Below, one piece after another: positions 49,312 through 60,759 of a stretch of DNA of 64,000 bases. Source of the stretch: Echinococcus granulosus. Taxonomy: Eukaryota; Platyhelminthes; Cestoda; Cyclophyllidea; Taeniidae. The notes under the pieces are model-generated. The model searched no databases. It had not been told where the DNA came from and saw nothing but the letters and a program-made list of their open reading frames with translations. The translations under genes were made by a program, and so were the position numbers. Numbering within the stretch: the first letter of the stretch is position 1; the number at the start of each line of letters is the position of its first letter. The DNA lies in assembly GCF_000524195.1 (NCBI RefSeq), contig NW_020170388.1, positions 1,015,348 to 1,079,347 of the forward strand, read 5' to 3'.

Positions 49312-50369
49312 GTAGTATAAATTATTATTTGGGAAGGCTTTTTCTTGCCTTATAAACATTTTTTTAAATTTTATAACTCAAAAGACAATAGCAAACAACT
49401 TAAGTTCTTATTAATGACCAATTTTTACATAAAATGTAAAGATACGTCTTGCCTTGAAGTTAATAATAGGTAAAAATTAAAAGTCATAACACAAAACCAT
49501 TTTGTCTAATAGTCAGAGTGTACTTAAGTGGTTAAAATACATATTTGCATCTTAAAATGCCGGCTTGCATCAAAGGCTCACCAGGTAATGCGTTAACGCT
49601 GGACACTGAGCCATACTACTCCCTCAGCTAATCATCCAGCTCTCAGCCTTATTTTTATTGCACCTGACATCTCAAATTTGCGACATTTTTTTCTTTCATG
49701 TGAAATTGTTTTAGAGCTTGGATGAGTTGACACTTTGTCAGGGTTCGTATGCAACGTCTAGTGGTTTTTCAGTGTCTTTTGGGAAAGAAAATTTGGGGTT
49801 TTAAAAATAAATTGATTCCACCATTTTTATCCAAAATAGAAAAATTTGGACAAACTTGCTCTTGTTGTGGATGAAGGGTTATAGGAAACAAGATTTTGCG
49901 AACCAGAAACATTTTTTGATAAAAGTTATAGATTTAACTTCATTTACGCCCTTAGTTTACTCCATGATATAAAGACTTCTACGCAAGTACACGCTGGTTC
50001 TTGTTTTGAATTTTGCTGTTGCTTCGGACACACGCTCTTAGGGCCGTTATGTGGTATTGGGACTGTTTTACGCTGACCGAACAAAGCTTGCGTCCAACGA
50101 TCGGTAGTGCTTTCAGAGCATTTTGTGCAAAAGTGTCAGATATCTCAGTAGAAAACTTTGTAAGTTATTTGCAGAACCCCTCACCCCCATAACTTTGGTA
50201 GCATTCGTCGGAATGTGTGAAGACACTAATTCATTTGTCTGCTGGTTTGAGGATGAAACGTTAGGTTACGGATATATGTGATGGCGTGGTGATATCAACA
50301 GTCATACAAGGATCACGAAGTAAATCTCAACCCATAATTTGTGACTAATGCATTCAGGAGCCTTCAAAG

Positions 50370-52130
50370 CTAAAGAATATAATGTGGCATTTTAAAAAGG
50401 TACCAACTTAATTGTGAAAAAAGTTTTATGGACAGTTCTGTCAAGGTCAAGATGAAGTCTCGACTAAAGCTTTTCTCGTCGAGGCCAACGTAGCAGTGAG
50501 AGATCCCGAAGGTTCTTTCCAGTGTGTTGGTGATGTCAGCAGCCTTTGAGAAAATTGCCAATTTATAGGCCCTTGCGCGGCCATTAACCGCAACCTGCGG
50601 CAATAGACTTTATGGGGCTACGCCAGGATTACTGGTATGAAACTGGCCTAGTGTCTTTAGACGTAGTAACTTAGCCAACATAACATAATCACCAAACCTC
50701 TGGCAGCCTATGGAGGTGTATGATAAAATCGTAACGGAGGAGTATTGATCTAAGGTCATCGCAAGATAAACAAAGCTACAAATTTTTCTGTCCTTTTCTT
50801 GAACTTCATTCGGACAAAGTAAAATAAATGGTAATATGGGACAACCATTTTAAATGTTCTCGCAAACTACTCATGAGACATTCCAGTTGAGCTCATCCGA
50901 TTAATGGATTCTTCAACTGGTACCTAGTTCTGATCCAACTTAAACCATTCAAGACCAAATAAGCTGCGGTTTACCTTAATAATGCGCCACATTTAAATAA
51001 ATGGCATGCCAGAGTAGTATGAGTATCAATGTGGCCGTTCAGAGAGCTTCACTTGACCACTAGCTACATAAATAAATCTTTCAAGTCATCTGGTAGACCG
51101 GTATTTTTTTCAAGTTGATGTCATAGTTCTTGCTATGTAATGGCAATGTCCGAGGGGGTGTCCATTTACAGCTGCTCTGGGTAGCCACTGAGACGGATGA
51201 TGATGTACTCTCATGGGTCAGATTCCGTATTTTAAAAACGCTCATCATACTGAGTGGAGTACAAACCTTCTTTGACTTGCTTCACATTCATTTTTTAAGC
51301 TTTCTAGAGCTGGGTGGCTAAGATTGGCAGTATTCATTTCTGTAATCAACAGTGTTTCACTAGAGACATCGATGTTTACTGTGGGATTATGACTTAAAAG
51401 TGCTAAGCCTTGCAGATTCATCGACTTTAAAGTTTAGCCTATTAAGACATCGGTTGAATTTGAGTGGATCAGGCTTGTGTGTGACTGACTGATTGGGTCG
51501 ATCCACAACGTGGATCTAGGAATTAACTCTGTTCCCGCATTGAACCACAGTGTTGTCATGCTACAGAATGACTGTGTGTTATTGCTTCTCGGCAATCGTC
51601 TCCGGCTTAATATTTGGGTCCAGTTTCAGATAAGTCAGTAGACGTACTTGATCGCCTACAAACTTGGGTAACTGCAAGCTGCAGATGAAAGTGGACGGCT
51701 TAAAACTTGTCACCGGTCAAATGCTTCAACTTCAATGCTCGTCCACATGGTTTAAGTCAAAAAATCGCCAATCTCATTTATGTTCCAATTCAAGCATTTA
51801 CGCTGCATATTGGTGGGTGACGACTGCTTAACGATATGTTCTTGCATGAAAGGACGGTCTTGTGGATTTTGCGAAGGCATCGTATTGCAGTACTGTTTAA
51901 ACTCAGCTAAACTCAGGTAGCGAAGTAAAAGATAAGCCTCCAATGTTTCATTCTGTGTAGCGAGATCAGCTTTAAGCAGCTCCTTTTACCGTTTAAGTCA
52001 TGAATCAAATGTGCCATTGCCTTTTGGACCTTCGTGTTACTTCACCATGGTATAAGCAATACCATCTCCTGACGGTGCTGGTACTGTGGGTGACCAGGTT
52101 GACAGAATCGAAATCCTTGTCTGCGTTAAC
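50370..52130 (-). pseudogene. decayed coding sequence, possibly a mobile-element relic
   Basis: Several minus-strand blocks in changing frames look protein-coding but are cut by stops. One is 51752-51985 (77 codons, including EAYLLLRYLSLAEFKQYC). Another is a 28-codon block near 51590-51675 (DQVRLLTYLKLDPNIKPET), then stop. A third is 50370-50603 (NGRARAYKLAIFSKAADITN onward). The whole stretch is GC-richer than its surroundings, and no block is bounded by clear splice sites. A degraded retroelement or processed pseudogene explains this best, but I could not assign a family and saw no terminal repeats or target-site duplication. Confidence 0.35.
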
Positions 52131-52199
52131 AATTCAAATATACTCAGCAGTTTCACGAATAGCAGTTTAAAATTTAATGGCTCTATAATCTGAATACTG

Positions 52200-55100
52200 A
52201 GTCGCTAATGCTATAACTGAGGTTTATACGCTTGAGTGATTACAACCGCAATTATTGGTTGATGAGGGAAATCCAAGAGCAAAAGGGCATTCTGTGATGT
52301 CTGGACAGCCAAAATTTGTGGACCATTACAATAGAAATATTTTCTTGTGTTTGTAGAGGTTTGCGGCAGTAATTTATTTTTATTAATAAATTCGCCCTAA
52401 TTTATCTCACGAAACCAGAAAGGGTGTGGTGATATCAATACTTAGTCAATCATGTGCTAAGCATCTTGAAAAATTTGTTATTCATTATATCATTTGCCTT
52501 ACAATGTATCAAGCAATCAAATGCACGCTTTTAATTACAAAACTTCCGTGCAAACCACCAAGACAATTTGCAGTAGGTGTATATAACAGCTTTGTAAAAC
52601 AGCCTCAATTTTTTTACAGTAGTGAGAGCGCTGCACCTTTTATCTAATGTGAATTAAGCAGTTGTCAAAACCTGAGATTCCAAGCCTATTCTGGCTACTT
52701 TACAATGGATAGGGCAAAAGCATTTTGTGTTACTAGGCCTTTTGTATTATCCGGAGCACACGCCTTTTCCGGCCCTTTGAATTTCTTGGCTCAGGATTTG
52801 CATATCTGTAAATACCGACATTCGTGCTGATGTCACCAATGTTAAAGTCATATAGTTTGAATCTTTAATGTTCTAATCATGTGGAACGCCAACTGATGTT
52901 TAGAGACACTGCCCATAACCTTAATCCAAGGTGTTGACACAAATATGTCTTAGTGCACTTTATGATTAAGTCTTGGACTGGAGGAGTTATTGTTGTAAAA
53001 TAAGTAAATGCAATTAGGCGGTTCCATAAACTTCTGGCATAGTGGTGTCCCCGTGGGCAGAATTGACCCACATAGGGGGCAATGTGTTTTGCTATCAAAT
53101 GAGAAAAGTATCAAATATGAACCCTTTTAGCCTAAAAGCAATAATAATTTTCCGAATGAACCAGGAGTTATTGTATTCCATGGCATACGCAGCAATTATT
53201 CTCTCCAATTTACCATATATTTAAAAACTTTGGAGTTTCACATGAACTTGCTTATTAAAAGTCAAAATATGGGTTTTTCTAAGCGTGATGAAATATAACT
53301 TCGACTAGGGTATAAAAAGCAATGAATTGGAAACCAAAAGCAACCAGAAGCGATCCCAGTTGGAAAATAATTGTGACAGTATATAATAACTACTGATTAC
53401 AGATAGAAAATTTAAGCTTTTAAAGGCACCCATTTTTAGTATAAAGTGGAGAATAAAACAATCGTTTATAATGGCACTTTTATAGTCATGCTCGTATTGT
53501 TAATTTATAAAGAGATGTGCATGTCAGCACAGGGTTTCTTATCCCTAATTGCATCCAAAAAGCTCCAGAAAATATTTAGAAGCTTTACCTTTTAGGAAAC
53601 ATTATGCAGTAGTTCCAAACAAGATGATTGGATTAGCGAAATTTGGAACATACACAAGTGGCAACCAATGAAATTTGAGTATACCATCCGAACTGGGCCG
53701 TGGAGAGTAGTGGGCTGACTTGAATTCGCGTAGACCGATGTAACGCCTAACCACAGGCAATTAATACGAGGTAGAACTATCTCTGAATTTATGTGTGATA
53801 GTTAATAGTGAACCCCTTGTATTATGCACTTCATGATTGCAGTCAGTCAAGCGTGTTCTCCTGCTTGTTGCAATATTTTTATGCAAGTCAAAATTTAAAA
53901 GAGTATGTTTACATTTTTGGTCCGGAATTCTAACATACAGTTTATGATTTGGATGCGTGAAAGAGAGCGTATTACTGTGCTTAATTATAATACATGGTGA
54001 CGTAAGCCGGTGCAGTATGAAGCATTAGGTACTATTATGCAGAAATAGTTACTGGATACTTTGCGAAATGAGTAATTTAATGTAAGGTCTAGTATGAATT
54101 TGGCGGTGCTGACAAGCTATGAAAACCCTCTTCACTAATAACGTCAGCTTGTCAAATGTTTAACTCTAATTAAGTCTCAGCATTTTCTGGAAAATTTATC
54201 CTCATTTATGATATGGACAATTTTTGGACTTTATTTATTATCCCCTCTCTGTAATAAGAATATACTCGAGGTTTTACATTAGTTTCTAATGAACATGCCT
54301 CTCCCAGGTTAAAGTGGCTTATGTGAAAGCAAAACACAAAAAACCTAATGATGGAATAAGATTTAAGATAGCTGTTTTGTTTTATACTGTGATGTGATGC
54401 AGTCAGGAAGAGCTCTGTTTCCCTGCCAATTTATGCTGCATTTACAGGTCCGCTATCTATGTCACATAATTGTCACATGTATTCTTCTACATTTTATGAT
54501 GATTAGCTGCTTTAGATTGCATCTCAAGCACAGTGGTTGAGTCTAGAAAGGTAGCGTGGGCGCATGATATCTACGATCAGAGGGCAATAACAATCACTAG
54601 GTTTCGAGTAACATCTTTCATTGACTGTGTTATTCGGTTTTTTTTACAGATCCTTGAATCTTATGCCTACTAATGAACTTTTTTTAATTGCAATCATTTC
54701 TTTCCAGCTATTTACAAATATTCATTTCTTAGCTAATACCACTTCACTTATTCTGGTTGGCAGTAAAACCATCAAACCTTTCATGCATTTCTAGGGGTTC
54801 AATATGACAGTCATATTAATGGATTGATAGCTAGTTGCAAACATACAGCAAGCTAAAAATGAGAAATGCTTGGCTAAATAGATGTACGAGATATTTATTT
54901 ACTATTATAACAACAATGTTAAAACCGCAAATGATTTTACTAGAAACTCAAATCTACAAATCAAAAATTTTCCTGTCATCTAAAAATGCGTAGTTTGATA
55001 ATTTGACTTCTTTTACCTACCGATTTTGATGCCTTTCATCTTGCGGTAAGAGTAATTCAAAAAAAGAGGTATCTTAAGAATAATTCAAAGGTTTGCCATG

Positions 55101-55225
55101 AATAGAGTGCTATCATTATTTTGAGATTGCAATCAGATGTAAACAGGAAAAGACCACTTTTTTATTCTATCCACCTATGGAGGGTTTCCGGTGAGATAAA
55201 ACATTTTATCCGAAATCTTTTCTGT
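52200..55225. other. upstream flank of the Ig-domain gene
   Basis: No recognisable gene. It should contain the promoter and any 5' non-coding exon of the Ig gene. I cannot place a start site. The frame at 52426-52647 (+) has no splice or domain support. Confidence 0.4.
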
Positions 55226-55245
55226 TAAAGCAGATATACATTCGA

Positions 55246-55293
55246 ATGCGTGATAGCTGTGCTAATCCGGACCACATCAAAATTGACAGATGA
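55246..55293 (+). promoter_or_regulatory. upstream ORF abutting the Ig-gene start codon
   Basis: An ATG at 55246 opens a 15-codon frame whose TGA (55291-55293) ends one base before the main ATG at 55295, in a different frame from the main CDS. It could reduce or gate initiation at the main ATG, provided this segment is in the mature mRNA. An acceptor such as TGATAG near 55256 could remove its start codon. Confidence 0.4.
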
Positions 55294-55294
55294 A

Positions 55295-55570
55295 ATGAAA
55301 ATTCAGCTGAAGAAGGTGCTGGTGCGCATTCTCCTCATGCTTTTACAAGTACTTCACAGGAGCCTTTGCTTTAACTTCTTCCACATTGATCGAAATGCCA
55401 CCACCAATTTATTGGCAGACACGAATCAGTACGACTGCAAACCCGATCAGACCGTGTTCAATCCTACACCTTGCTTTGCTGGGGATGTCAAGGTGAACCT
55501 TGTGGTTGATGAGGGCGAGACTGCGGAACTTAGGTGTTTCGTGTACAATGTCGACTCCTCAAAAACCCTG
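55295..55570 (+). CDS. Ig gene exon 1: signal peptide and first half of Ig domain
   Basis: Encodes residues 1-92 and ends in phase 0 at CTG before GTAATT. It holds the signal peptide, the Asn34 sequon, an unusual pair of extra cysteines (48 and 60) ahead of the domain, and the B-strand cysteine in AELRCFV. Confidence 0.85.
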
Positions 55571-58500
55571 GTAATTTACTTCTAGTAAAATTCATTTTTT
55601 TCCCTAGTCACCAGTACTAAGTGCTATTTATTTAATATTTTCTTGCCAATCTTCTAATAATTTTTATTCATGCATTACGAAATTAAATGACAGTGGCAGC
55701 GGTGTTTAATCCACTCATTAGTCATTGTTCAAAACCGATGCCCTTATTCATTTCTTGGATCGTATGATGAGAAGGCTAAAGAAACGTTTGTGAATTATTC
55801 ACCATGTCAGATCTTCAAGGACATTTACCCTGATGTTCTATTAAATTTTAAAAGAATTAAATAATAATGCTTAAAAGCGCTAGTTAAATTTAAATGCGAA
55901 ATTGATAAGAACGATTTCTATTCGTGTAGTAAAATAAAGTCATATGTTATAATTTATCATGTAACAAGTATAAAACTATTCCAGTGGTTTGATCTCAAAT
56001 AACACGTTAAAATGAATACAAATTTTTGTTGATGAACGAGTTTCCAAAAGACCAAAGAAATTTTGCACATTGAAGGGGTTTGGCCCATGACATCGCCATT
56101 TATGGAAGGGATAAAATTAAGGTGCCACGCTGAAAAGGGTGCAATAAGTTTTACACGTAACAAAGTATTCTGTAATGGATATTTCACACATAAATAACAA
56201 TTTGATTGCAACACCGCGTGGTTGGTCTCAGTAAATCATCTTGGGAATATATTTTATGTCTCGATCTATATATCAGAATTTTTAATCTTTGCGTACCAAT
56301 TTTAATTCCCTCTCACCTATCCTAAAGAGGAATAATTTTGAAGTTGTACCTTTTAGCTATTCAACCTTTACCCCAAAGGGGGTCATTAAAAGCAAAATAT
56401 ATTGCCAGTAGATGTTGGGATTAGTTCCTCAATGCGTTATTAGGAGCTTTTGAAAAATCATGCACACGTGTTGCTGCCGTGTGCTTGGCCATCCCCTCAA
56501 AATAGGAAATTTAGAGAAAGCTTGTACCCTCAAATCCTTAACCATTCTTCTAGCCTAGGATCACGGCAATTAACCCTAGTTTTTTCCTTAATGGATCGTT
56601 TATTTCAACTCTTTATAATTAACACCTCATTTACCTTAGTAACGGAATGGCTACCTGCAGTGAGAATTAAATAAATTTACTCCAGATTTTAAAGGAATAC
56701 TAGTGTAAGAGTAAATTTATGGGTACATCACCGTCATCTGGGTCTGTTTGCCGGATACTGTAAAGCCTTAGGTAATTGTCCATGCAAAGATTTATGCACT
56801 TTTTAAAATAAGCGCATATTTCTTGCCAAATGTGATGATAGGAATTAGGTCAGCAACATACGACCGGCGTAGAAACCATAAATATAATGTCATTTAACTC
56901 TGGATTAGTCAAAACCTGCAACTTATTGCAAATCGTGGAGAACGAATTGGTGGTACAGGTGACTAAAGCCTATTGTTCAACCTGTACCTGGTCCTGTTTT
57001 AAGAGGTTTGAACTTCTAGCATTGTTATTTACACCACTGCTTTATAATTTTAGTACACTTTAAACTGATCTTATTCAGCCATTTTTCCAAAATGATCAAA
57101 ATTTTTACAAGTCAAGTATGTAGATTTTGAATTTGCAGTGTTCTTTGCCACACACCAGTTGTAAAGTAATATCAACTTTATGCGTCGATAATATATTTGA
57201 ATTAATTGTTAGCCTTTTCATAAAATTAGGTGAACAGTTTTAGTTGTAGAACTGGAAGAGTATAAGGGAATCAGACTTGATATACACTGCGCACATGGAT
57301 GCTATATTAAACTATATCTTACGATACCAGATGCTATATATCATTAAAACGCCCAAGTTTATGTTAAAATGGAAAATGCTAGTAAATTCTTTAAAGATTT
57401 TAGTGATAATTTAGAGCATAACATATTAATGACAAATTTCCTATTTTTCAAATTAATATTGACCAAGTTTAGGTCTCCTTGACTCAAATTGGAGCAATTT
57501 ACTTTGGACCTTATGGCCTACCACTCAAAGCAAGAAATGACACCTGAATTGCCTTAATTTACTAAATGGCATACAGCAACCGTTAGGACAAGCCTGAATC
57601 ATTAAAGCCACACAAGTATGTGTCGTGTAAGTGACATTCTTGCACGCAAATATTTTAATTAAGCCCCTCAATATGGCTGGTGTGAAGTTACATTTTGGGA
57701 CTTAACCTCGGAAAGTAATCTGCAGAAACCAAGAGATAGTATTTGTTTTAGTTGGTGGCATGCATTTATTTGTGTTTCATCATACTCTACCAGCAAGGTC
57801 TTGTATTCACAATTAAGCTAAATTAGTAGATTAGCAGAACGATAAACACAACTTTTTTATTTCTGCTGGGTCTACAGGAAAGCTATCATTATTCTGCTCA
57901 TAAAGTAGAGTAACACCAAATTATTTAATTCATTTGATTGTGCATATGCAATACTTTGCCACCGCAGTATTACGTGAACCAACAAATGAATCACACAATT
58001 CACAAAAAAAATGTTTTTTAGTGCAAACTTAATGATAACTCATTTTTGAAGAATAATCGATATTGAGAATGTTTTTTTGCAGTTGTAATCCAGTCTCAAA
58101 ATTAAAACAGATCAAGTAATAACTCCGTAGCTTGTGCATGAGCAGAAGTTATCGCACATGACTTCTCCTGAATCAATGGTTTCAATATTTCGTTTTCAAA
58201 GTATTTTCTTTTAACTTATAATGCAGTTGATTTTTGAATTGATTTAACTTGAAATTTCGCTTAATGATAGGAGAAACTTGCAAAGTGATAACAGAATGAA
58301 ACCTTAAAGCCAAGTCCGGTGTTGCAGTTAAGTTATTCAAAGGAAGAATTTAGCAAATTATTTGACTCGGCATTTAAGTAAACGAAAGTCATAAGCTTTA
58401 TAGGGATAATTTTTGAAAGTACATGACAGTTTTGTCAATTTACGCAGGCGTAAAATGTTAACATGCAATATTTTAGTTCCACTTAACACCATATCTTCTT

Positions 58501-59958
58501 TTCAAAATAGCTTATGCATTTCTTATTAACCTTCTAGGTTTCTTGGTGGAAGGAGCGGGAGTTACAGGAAATTTCACTCGGTCTGACAACCCAAAGCAAG
58601 CGCTTTTATCTGCCTCGTCGATTTTATGAGGATTGGACGCTTATTATTAAGAAAGTTCAACCCAAAGATGCTGGCAGGTATTCTTGCCAAATTAACTCCG
58701 AATCCGTTCTCGAGAAAATGTTCAACCTCAAAGTCATTGGTAAATTCAAAGAGCTCAATGCTCCTTGATCAGGCTTTTCTTCTAAGAATAATCAAACCAC
58801 GATGAAGAAGTATTAATAACTAGCATAAATTAGTAATAGACGCTTTTTATTGCTCAGGAAGTATAAAATTGCTTAAAAGTACCACCAGATTTTTGCTTCA
58901 CGATTTCGCACTTCTGCTCAAAATTGTTGTGACAAACGAATAAAAACTATGCAATCTGCTTCTAGCATTTTTATTTGTAAAATCCCCTTTTATGTACTAA
59001 ATGGATTAAAATTTGTGCATCACTTGTTAGGTCGCTTGAGGATTAACGCAATGAAGCACCAACCAGTATAGTGTATTATTCCATGCCTAAGATTTTTTGT
59101 CAAAAAAGACTTATTTGACCATATTCGTTCCAAAAGTGATATCAAGCTGCCTTATCCATTCAAATGTATAATCCGAATTATATAATCATTCTAAACCTAC
59201 TATTATATGCTCATTCCGATATATCCTTATGTAAGTGAAAGTCGTTGTTTTCAGAGCATTTTGACATTTTTGACTAGCTTTTAAAGGGCCCATTACTATT
59301 TATAGCAAAACCGGAGAAGAAGGCAGTGATCGATCGATCCTATTGGCTAGTAAAAGACGAAGGATACAATAGCGGCAATTCTGAAGGTATTTTTTAGTTT
59401 TATTAATCACGCTGTAAAATATCACTTTGATTTGCGAACATTTTACAAAATATTTTACCAAGTGTTCTCGGGTAGTTACAGTAGAGCTTTGTCTATTTTT
59501 AGTCTAAACTCGGAATATTTACGCAACTGGCACCCTTGTCATAAGTCAAAACATTATGAGACATTACACCTTTAAATTGAGCAGTTCTAAAAACTTATTT
59601 AGATCAAAGTGACCATCTATTTTAATTCATGATCACAACACAAAAGTCTTGTTCCTGAACAACTATGCTCTAGAGCATATCTGATTTTTTAAGGCCTAAA
59701 ACCTACCTAAGCATCATTTTGTTTTTTATTATAGGTCAAAAGCCTGTACATAAACAATCAGAGTTCAAATTTAATCCCCACCTAATCAGATCCGGTCCTT
59801 ACATTGCCAACGAGAGATTCCAGAAGCCCCTAAATGACGAACGATTTCAAGGGAATCCAATCCCTAAAACAACTTCAGAGGGATTTTGTCTGTCCTATTC
59901 CTCAACATACCTCTCTGCCCTCCACGCGGTCATTGTGTTCGTCCACTTCAGTATTTAA
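55295..59958 (+). CDS. secreted, probably GPI-anchored single-Ig-domain protein
   Basis: Four exons (55295-55570, 58538-58739, 59306-59386, 59735-59958) splice at GT..AG sites in phases 0, 1 and 1, giving 783 nt and 260 residues. Residues 1-25 form a signal peptide: Lys/Arg start, Leu/Val/Ile core. One Ig domain spans about 65-160, with Cys81 and Cys142, Trp95, and the DAGRYSCQIN motif at 136-145. The run RFYEDWTLIIKKV resembles lachesin, DIP and IgLON-type neuronal surface proteins. Residues 161-236 are polar, with no second Ig domain. Residues 237-260 are hydrophobic up to the stop, like a GPI-attachment signal after TTSEG. One N-glycosylation sequon is present, at Asn34. Family members act in cell-surface recognition; that role here is inference. 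The start is the first in-frame ATG after a stop at 55226, with a purine at -3. AATAAA lies 304 nt past the stop. Confidence 0.85.
55571..58537 (+). other. Ig gene intron 1 (2967 nt)
   Basis: Splits the Ig domain between the B-strand Cys and the core Trp. Donor GTAATT, acceptor AACCTTCTAG. The minus-strand frame at 55957-56214 and the + frame at 56450-56674 inside it have no support as genes. Confidence 0.8.
58538..58739 (+). CDS. Ig gene exon 2: second half of Ig domain
   Basis: Encodes residues 93-159 plus the first base of codon 160. It carries the core SWWKE, the RF..DWTL..KKVQ..DAGRY.CQ run and the closing FNLKVI strand. It is open only in this frame throughout and ends ATTG before GTAAAT. 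Confidence 0.9.
58740..59305 (+). other. Ig gene intron 2 (566 nt)
   Basis: Phase 1. Donor GTAAAT, acceptor TTACTATTTATAG. AT-rich, with no coding content seen. Confidence 0.8.
59306..59386 (+). CDS. Ig gene exon 3: short linker exon
   Basis: Encodes the codon split with exon 2 (GCA), 26 whole codons and the first base of the next. Length is exactly 81 nt with phase 1 at both ends, so skipping it would keep the frame. It codes a charged linker beginning AKPEKKAVIDRSYWL. Ends GAAG before GTATTT. Confidence 0.8.
59387..59734 (+). other. Ig gene intron 3 (348 nt)
   Basis: Phase 1. Ends in a strong T-rich acceptor, TTTTTTATTATAG. Confidence 0.8.
59735..59958 (+). CDS. Ig gene exon 4: stalk and hydrophobic C-terminus
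   Basis: Encodes the end of residue 187 through 260 and TAA. The stalk has two similar ERF motifs (NERFQKPL and DERFQGNP). The last 16 residues (YLSALHAVIVFVHFSI) are hydrophobic with no cytoplasmic tail, as expected for a GPI-attachment signal. Confidence 0.85.
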
Positions 59959-60261
59959 TACAAATAAGCATGTAAACACGTGTATTCTTATGCAGAACTG
60001 AATGTAATCTGCATTCTTGACCCATTCACCTCTACAATTTGGCTCCTGATGGAACATTTTCCTCATTGTAAAATATAGCATTAATTTTTATTGCGACCAA
60101 ATGCACGACGATACTTCAACTGGATAACTATTCCTCTTTCCTTTTCTTGCTAAGCTTCGGCCGAAAAATATGCAATTAGTGTGATTGCGACATAAACGTA
60201 GACAAACATAATTTATAGAAAAACAAGGTAACGAAAGTACCTGGTGCAGTTTTAATAGTAA

Positions 60262-60267
60262 AATAAA
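60262..60267 (+). terminator. polyadenylation signal AATAAA, probably of the Ig gene
   Basis: First canonical AATAAA I found after the stop at 59958, giving a 3' untranslated region of about 320 nt. Plausible but common by chance. Confidence 0.4.
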
Positions 60268-60753
60268 ATGATTGTTAAACTTCAGTCAAGGCGTCTTAGT
60301 TATTTAAAATTCTACTTTAATTTTAGTCCCTTTCCGGTGGGGAGCAAGCTTGCGATTCTCTCTTGTGAAGCACTTTTTCTGACAGAGAACAACCTAACCC
60401 ACCCATCTAAGGTTTCTATTATCGTAATTGTACTTCTCAACAATGCGTTCCACTTTGCATGTTATTGTCCAATCCCAAGAAAAGGTAACTGTCACTAATC
60501 AGAGAACTATTCTTTGAAAAAACACGCGAGGAAGGAGGATAAAGCAGCATTATTTGAAGCACAAATCTATAGAATAAGATATTGGGTTTTGGATTATCTT
60601 TTAGGGATGCGTTTTAGAAACAGCTTTTGTACATACCTTCAAGTTCTACCAACTGGAGTAGATCGGAACTGTTATAGATTATGCTTTACGCTGGAAATTC
60701 GTGGTTCACATTTTCGCCACAAATTCACCCCGGAAACACGATGTAAAAAGTGA
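60268..60753 (+). pseudogene. 162-codon frame broken by one stop, unknown
   Basis: One + strand frame runs from ATG 60268 to TGA 60751-60753 with a single in-frame TAA at 60496-60498. The second part is charged, then aromatic and Cys-containing (RIRYWVLDYLLGMRF), and GC-richer than the flanks. It may be a broken gene, a readthrough candidate, or chance. GTAACT and AATCAG flank the stop, but an 18-nt intron is not credible. No family recognised. Confidence 0.2.
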
Positions 60754-60759
60754 GTGTCC

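Noticed and set aside
55957..56214. Minus-strand frame inside Ig intron 1
   Set aside because: No splice support and no recognisable domain; consistent with chance.
60480..60515. GTAACT...AATCAG around the in-frame stop as an intron
   Set aside because: It would be only 18 nt, below any credible spliceosomal intron size.
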